Shown here piece after piece: positions 59,995-64,000 of a stretch of 64,000 bases of DNA (position 1 is the first letter of the stretch; every line of letters starts with the position of its first letter). The notes under the pieces were generated by a model, which was given only the letters and a program-made list of their open reading frames with translations, was not told the DNA's origin and made no database searches. This DNA comes from Hyphomicrobium_A sp963745205 (GTDB taxonomy: Bacteria; Pseudomonadota; Alphaproteobacteria; Rhizobiales; Hyphomicrobiaceae): NCBI GenBank assembly GCA_963745205.1, contig CAVUWX010000001.1:119766-183765 (forward strand), given 5' to 3'. A program made the position numbers and the translations under genes.

Positions 59995-61096
59995 TTACCG
60001 AGGACTGGTTTTTGCCTCGCATTTCTTGCCGATGGCGCGTGCTGCGCGCGAAGCGGGCTTCGATGTCGCTGTCGCGACACGCATTGGTACGCATGCTGAC
60101 CGGATCAGTGCCGAAGGCATTCGCGTTATCCCGCTCGAGCAGGAACGTAGCAGCCTTGCTCCGTTGGAAATCGTTCGTTACATCGCAAACGCAAGGCGCG
60201 TCATCCGCGACGAGGATCCCGACATCGTGCACTGCATTGCGCTCCGATCGGCGGTGCTCGGCGGTCTCGCGGCGCGGGTCGCGAAGGTCCCGCATCTCGT
60301 GCTGGCGCCGACCGGCCTGGGGCATTTGTGGATCGAACACGGGTTCGGCCCATTCCTCGCGCGTCGCGTGACGCGTCATGTGATTGGTTCGATGCTGCGG
60401 CGCCCCCAAACGCGCTATATCTTCGAAAATCACGAAGATCCAAAAGAGTTCGGTCTGGATCCCAATGCACCCGAGGTCACAATCATTGGAGGCGCCGGCG
60501 TCGATGAGGCGCAATTTCCCGTGACGCCGGAGCCGCCCTCGCCGCCGGTGAAGTTTGCGGTGGTGGCACGCATGATCGTGCAGAAGGGCATTGCCGAAGC
60601 CGTCGATGCCACGCGCCGCGCACGCGCTCTGGGCGCGCCGGTCGAACTGCATCTATTCGGGGCACCCGATCGGTCGAACCGCCGCTCGATCACTGAGGCG
60701 ACGCTCCGAGCCTGGGCCACGGAGCCCGGCATTCGCTGGCATGGTCCCAGTACCGATGTCGCTCGCGTGTGGCGCGATCACCATGTGGCGCTTTTCCTCT
60801 CTTACCGCGAGGGCTTACCGCGCACCCTCATCGAGGCGGCCGCATCGGGGCGCCCGATCGTGACTAACGACGTTCCCGGCTGCCGCGAGGTTGTGCGCGA
60901 CGGCGAGGAGGGATTTCTAGTGCCGCTTGGTGACACGGAAGCCGCCGCGCGGGCAATGGTCAAACTCGCCCTGGACCCGGCGCTGCGCGCGCGGCTTGGA
61001 GCTGCTGCGAATGCCCGCTTCCGCGACCGCTTCACCGAACAAGCGGTAAAAGAGGTCGTGGCCGGGCTTTATCGATCGATGCTGGACGTTAAGTAG
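59973..61096 (+). pseudogene. GT4-family glycosyltransferase with a one-base deletion in a T run
   Basis: MPKILYLITEDWF is in the first frame; after the run of five T at 60009-60013 the homologous continuation FASHFLPMARAAREAGFDVA is in the next frame and stays open to 61096. Adding one T restores a protein of about 374 residues with the GT4 pattern: VVARMIVQKGIAEAVDA, then SYREGLPRTLIEAAASGRPI and VTNDVPGCREVV. It would transfer sugars to a surface glycan. A shorter product from TTG 60026 or ATG 60032 would lack only the first strand. Confidence 0.82.
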
Positions 61097-61415
61097 CCCA
61101 GGACTTATCGGCGAAGTTCGACGCTGAAATTGCAAGCGTTCTCGCCCACACCTAAGAAGCCCCTGCTCACACCTTGAGCTGAACTCGCTCGATCGCAAGT
61201 GCGCACGCCAGTTGCGTGTGTGTCGTGAAACCGCGGCCACCGGAAACATAGTAACACCCTGCCGGTGAGGGCAGCACTATGGCAAGGCTCGCTGTGCCGT
61301 GGCTGTGAGAGCACACCTTCCCCGTCAATTTATCCGTCAAGAACAGATACACCGTTGCCTCCCTTCAGCCAGTGGCTCGTAGGTCAGACCCACTTGACCG
61401 GCGAAGGTTGACGTC
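61097..61415. other. Intergenic region, nothing certain
   Basis: Contains a minus-strand frame 61167-61352 of 61 residues (MYLFLTDKLTGKVCSHSHGT) that looks protein-like, without a recognised family. No clear terminator. Confidence 0.3.
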
Positions 61416-62792
61416 ATGCTCTTTCAATCGCAATCGTTTTTGCTTCTGTTCCTGCCGGCCACGGTCGCCATCTGGTATGCGGCGGCCGCGAGCAAGGTAT
61501 GGCGCGAGTGCGCTCTGATCGCCCTTTCGCTGATCTTCTACGCCTACTGGGACGTGCGCTTCGTGCCCCTGCTGCTGGGGCAGATCGCGGTCTCATGGCT
61601 CGCCGCGGTCGCGTTCCTGCGCGCCGGGCGCCGGCCCAAATGGCTCATCGTGGTGGCGATTGCCGCCAACTTAAGCGTCCTCTTGTTCTTCAAATACTCG
61701 ACGTTCCTTGCCGGCAACATCATGGCGCTCGCCGGTTTCGAGAGCCCCGCGCTCAACATCCTGCTGCCGATCGGCATCAGCTTCTACACCTTCGAGATCG
61801 TTTCCTACCTTGCCGATCTCGCCTGGCGCGCGGCGCCCTACTATCCGCTGCGGCGCTTCTCGCTGTTCGTTCTCTTGTTCCCGCGTCTGATCGCGGGGCC
61901 GATCGTGCGCCATCACGAGATTATGCCGCAATTCGATCTCGATCCGCGGCGTGAGGGCCTGTACGAGCGGCTCGGGATGGGCGCCACGCTGCTGACGCTC
62001 GGCCTGTTGAAGAAGGTGTTCCTCGCCGATCGTCTGGCGCCGCTTGCCAATTCCGCGTTCAGGGGTGCAAGCCACCGGCGCCGGTGTTCGGGGAAGCGTG
62101 GACGGGCGCGCTCGCCTTCACCTTCCAGCTGTTTCTCGATTTCTCTGCCTATTCCGAGATGGCGATCGGCATCGCCCTCATGCTCGGCTTCACGCTGCCG
62201 CAGAATTTCAACGTCGCCTTATACCGCGCTCGACTTGCGCGATTTCTGGCGGCGCTGGCACATGACCCTGTCGCGCTACCTTCGCGACTACGTCTATATC
62301 CCACTCGGCGGCAGCCGCGCCGGGCCGAGGCGCTACGTCGCCGCGACGCTCGTGACTATGGGCTTGTGCGGCCTGTGGCATGGCGCCGGATGGGCCTTTG
62401 TCGCTTGGGGTTTGATGCACGGCGTTGGCTTGATGATCAACAAAACCTGGAGCGAGCGCGGTTTCGCGCTGCCATCGCCGCTCGCCTGGTCGCTGACGTT
62501 CCTGTTCGTCGTCGTTGGCTGGGTCATCTTCCGATCGGCCGATTTTTCCACCGCCAGCTCGATGCTGAGCAGCATGGCAGGCGCGCATGGTCTAGGCGGC
62601 ACGCTCCAACAGCCGCTGCTGATCGCCACTGCTGCGGTCGTCTCGATGCTGGGCCCGACGACGTACACAAGCGTCACCCGCTATCTTCGGCCATCGCCGT
62701 TGCTCGCCGCGCTCACCGCCACAGCGGCGCTCGCCGTGTTGCTCGAGGTGGGCGCGGGCCAACCGCAGAGCTTCATCTATTTCCAGTTCTGA
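61416..62792 (+). pseudogene. MBOAT-family O-acyltransferase (AlgI-like) with two compensating indels
   Basis: Membrane protein whose N-terminal half (MLFQSQSFLLLFLPATVAIW, LPIGISFYTFEIVSYLADLA) and C-terminal half (LRDFWRRWHMTLSRYLRDYV and GLWHGAGWAFVAWG with the conserved histidines) are in the same frame. Between about 62065 and 62215 that frame reads a Ser/Arg-rich nonsense stretch, while the expected VFGEAWTGALAFTFQLFLDF, SAYSEMAIGIALMLGFTLPQNF is in another frame. Two indels of opposite sense explain this. AlgI-type proteins pass acetyl groups across the membrane to polysaccharides. Confidence 0.85.
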
Positions 62793-62799
62793 GGCGCCA

Positions 62800-63939
62800 A
62801 TGCAGCTAGCCAAGCGACGAACGACGGATGCGAGCTGGCGGCGATACTGGCGCGTTCTCATCGGCGTGATCGGCGCCGAATTGATCGTGACGGCGCTCCT
62901 CATCCTGGTGGGAAACCCCTACGGCAACCTGCCGCACGTCTTGTTCCGCTCACACGTCATCATGGACACCAATCAGCGCTATCAATATCCGTCAATCGTG
63001 CGCTCCGGCCGCTTCGATTCGATCGTCATCGGCACGTCCACGTCGCGCCTGCTGCGCCCTGCCGCGCTGGAGGAGCTGTTCGGCGGGCATTTCGCCAACC
63101 TTGCGATGGATGCGGCTACAGCCTGGGAGCAGTATCGCTTGGCGCAGTTCTTCCTCGCGCAAACCCCCCATCCGCGCACGCTGCTCGTAGGACTCGACCA
63201 CGTGTGGTGCGATGCGGACGCGGACAAGGCGCGGGTGACCAAGCGCGGCTTTCCCGAATGGATGTTCGACAGGAACCCGTGGAACGATCTGCTGTGGATG
63301 CTCAACAAGAGGAGCGCGGAAATTGCCGGTCGCCGGATCGGGACGGCGCTGGGGCTCAATCACGCGCGCATTCCCTTTGACGGCTATGAGGTCTTTACGC
63401 CTCCAGAGTCGAAGTACGACCTGGCAAAAGTAGAGCGCGAGCTCTACGGGGTCGACGGAACGGTGCCTGCCCAGGAGCTGGCGAGCCCTGCGTCCTATGA
63501 GGCATCCGTCGCCGAGCGTGCGGCCTGGAGGTTCCCGGCGCTCGAGTGGCTCGCCGATTTGCTGGCGCACAGTTCGCAGTGGCCGCGGATCGTGCTCGTG
63601 TTCACCCCGCCGCACGTAACGGCATTGCCCCAGGCCGGCTCGCCCGGGGCGGCGCGCGAGAGCGAATGTAAAGCGCGCGTCGTGCGGCTTGCCAAAAACC
63701 GAGGCATTGCGGTCGTAGACTTCCGCATCCCCTCTCCTATCACGAGGGAAGCGCGCAACTACTGGGATAAGCTGCATTACCGCGTGGGGATCGCCGAGCG
63801 GCTCGTTGCCGATATCGGCCGAGCGCTCGGCGAAGGGGGCGATGATCCAGCTGGAGACTGGAAGCTATTGGCCGGCCCGGCAATCGTCTCGACGCCGGAG
63901 GAGTCGGCATCCATTGGCGCAACGGGCACGCGGCAATAG
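62800..63939 (+). CDS. SGNH-hydrolase-like membrane-anchored protein, probable partner of the MBOAT protein
   Basis: 379 residues. One N-terminal membrane anchor (VLIGVIGAELIVTALLILVG) is followed by an extracytoplasmic domain. FDSIVIGTSTSRLLRP supplies the nucleophile-like Ser of block I, and NYWDKLHYRVGIAERL near the C-terminus has the D..H pair. The arrangement is that of AlgX/AlgJ/DltD-like proteins that take the acetyl group from an MBOAT protein and place it on the glycan. It begins 8 bases after the MBOAT stop, so the two form one unit. Confidence 0.72.
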   Translation: MQLAKRRTTDASWRRYWRVLIGVIGAELIVTALLILVGNPYGNLPHVLFRSHVIMDTNQRYQYPSIVRSGRFDSIVIGTSTSRLLRPAALEELFGGHFANLAMDAATAWEQYRLAQFFLAQTPHPRTLLVGLDHVWCDADADKARVTKRGFPEWMFDRNPWNDLLWMLNKRSAEIAGRRIGTALGLNHARIPFDGYEVFTPPESKYDLAKVERELYGVDGTVPAQELASPASYEASVAERAAWRFPALEWLADLLAHSSQWPRIVLVFTPPHVTALPQAGSPGAARESECKARVVRLAKNRGIAVVDFRIPSPITREARNYWDKLHYRVGIAERLVADIGRALGEGGDDPAGDWKLLAGPAIVSTPEESASIGATGTRQ

Positions 63940-64000
63940 GGCGACCTCTTGGGATCTATTAGAGTGAACGACCGGGCGCGGCGGGGACCACCTGCTAGTG

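Overview
The window looks like a chromosome of a GC-rich alphaproteobacterium, most likely of the Hyphomicrobiales (Bradyrhizobium/Xanthobacteraceae-like). Supporting signs are the codon use, a FixK/FNR-type box, a class I PHA synthase, a proline-rich OmpA-like protein, and a Rad52/Gp157/HNH phage-type gene set. No rRNA or tRNA gene or CRISPR array was seen.

Region 1 (1-19 kb) reads as a stress, low-oxygen and storage cluster. It holds an acyl-CoA synthetase/GNAT acetyltransferase cut by the window edge, an APC permease, a two-domain kinase-like protein, a zinc alcohol dehydrogenase, a hybrid histidine kinase facing an OmpR-type regulator, two small c-type cytochromes, a host-attachment-family protein, a tandem universal stress protein, PhaC, a FixK-type promoter, an exonuclease/phosphatase-family protein, a wrecked MgtA-like P-type ATPase and a frameshifted OmpA-like protein. 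Region 2 (19-32 kb) holds a SemiSWEET, a 3-methyladenine glycosylase, an NRAMP remnant, a zinc metallopeptidase, a transglutaminase-DUF2126 / ATP-grasp-alpha-E / transglutaminase operon of the type proposed to make or ligate peptides, an FNR-like helix-turn-helix protein, Hsp20 and Lon.

Region 3 (32-37 kb and 60-64 kb) carries surface polysaccharide genes: a mannose-1-phosphate guanylyltransferase, a DXD glycosyltransferase, an FkbM methyltransferase, a VanZ-like protein, then a GT4 glycosyltransferase, an MBOAT O-acyltransferase and an SGNH-like partner. The two halves are separated by region 4.

Region 4 (about 37.3-59.6 kb) is the striking part: roughly 22 kb of small genes in direct repeats of about 0.6-1.4 kb, mixed with broken copies. 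It contains HigBA (two copies), a second HigBA type (three copies), AbrB-PemK (two), HicAB, RelB-type antitoxins (two, without toxins), MntA-HepT, many copies of short coiled-coil genes with a shared C-terminal motif, a divergent two-gene family, HNH fragments in three states of decay, and a decayed phage-type Gp157-Rad52-HNH cassette at the right end. Comparing copies shows what each damaged one used to be. Perfect operator-like palindromes are kept in front of the toxin-antitoxin copies, and a 36-residue membrane microprotein is kept with only synonymous changes.

Several otherwise well conserved genes (mgtA, the OmpA-like gene, the GT4 gene, the MBOAT gene) carry single indels. Either this genome is decaying or the assembly has residual indel errors; raw reads would decide.
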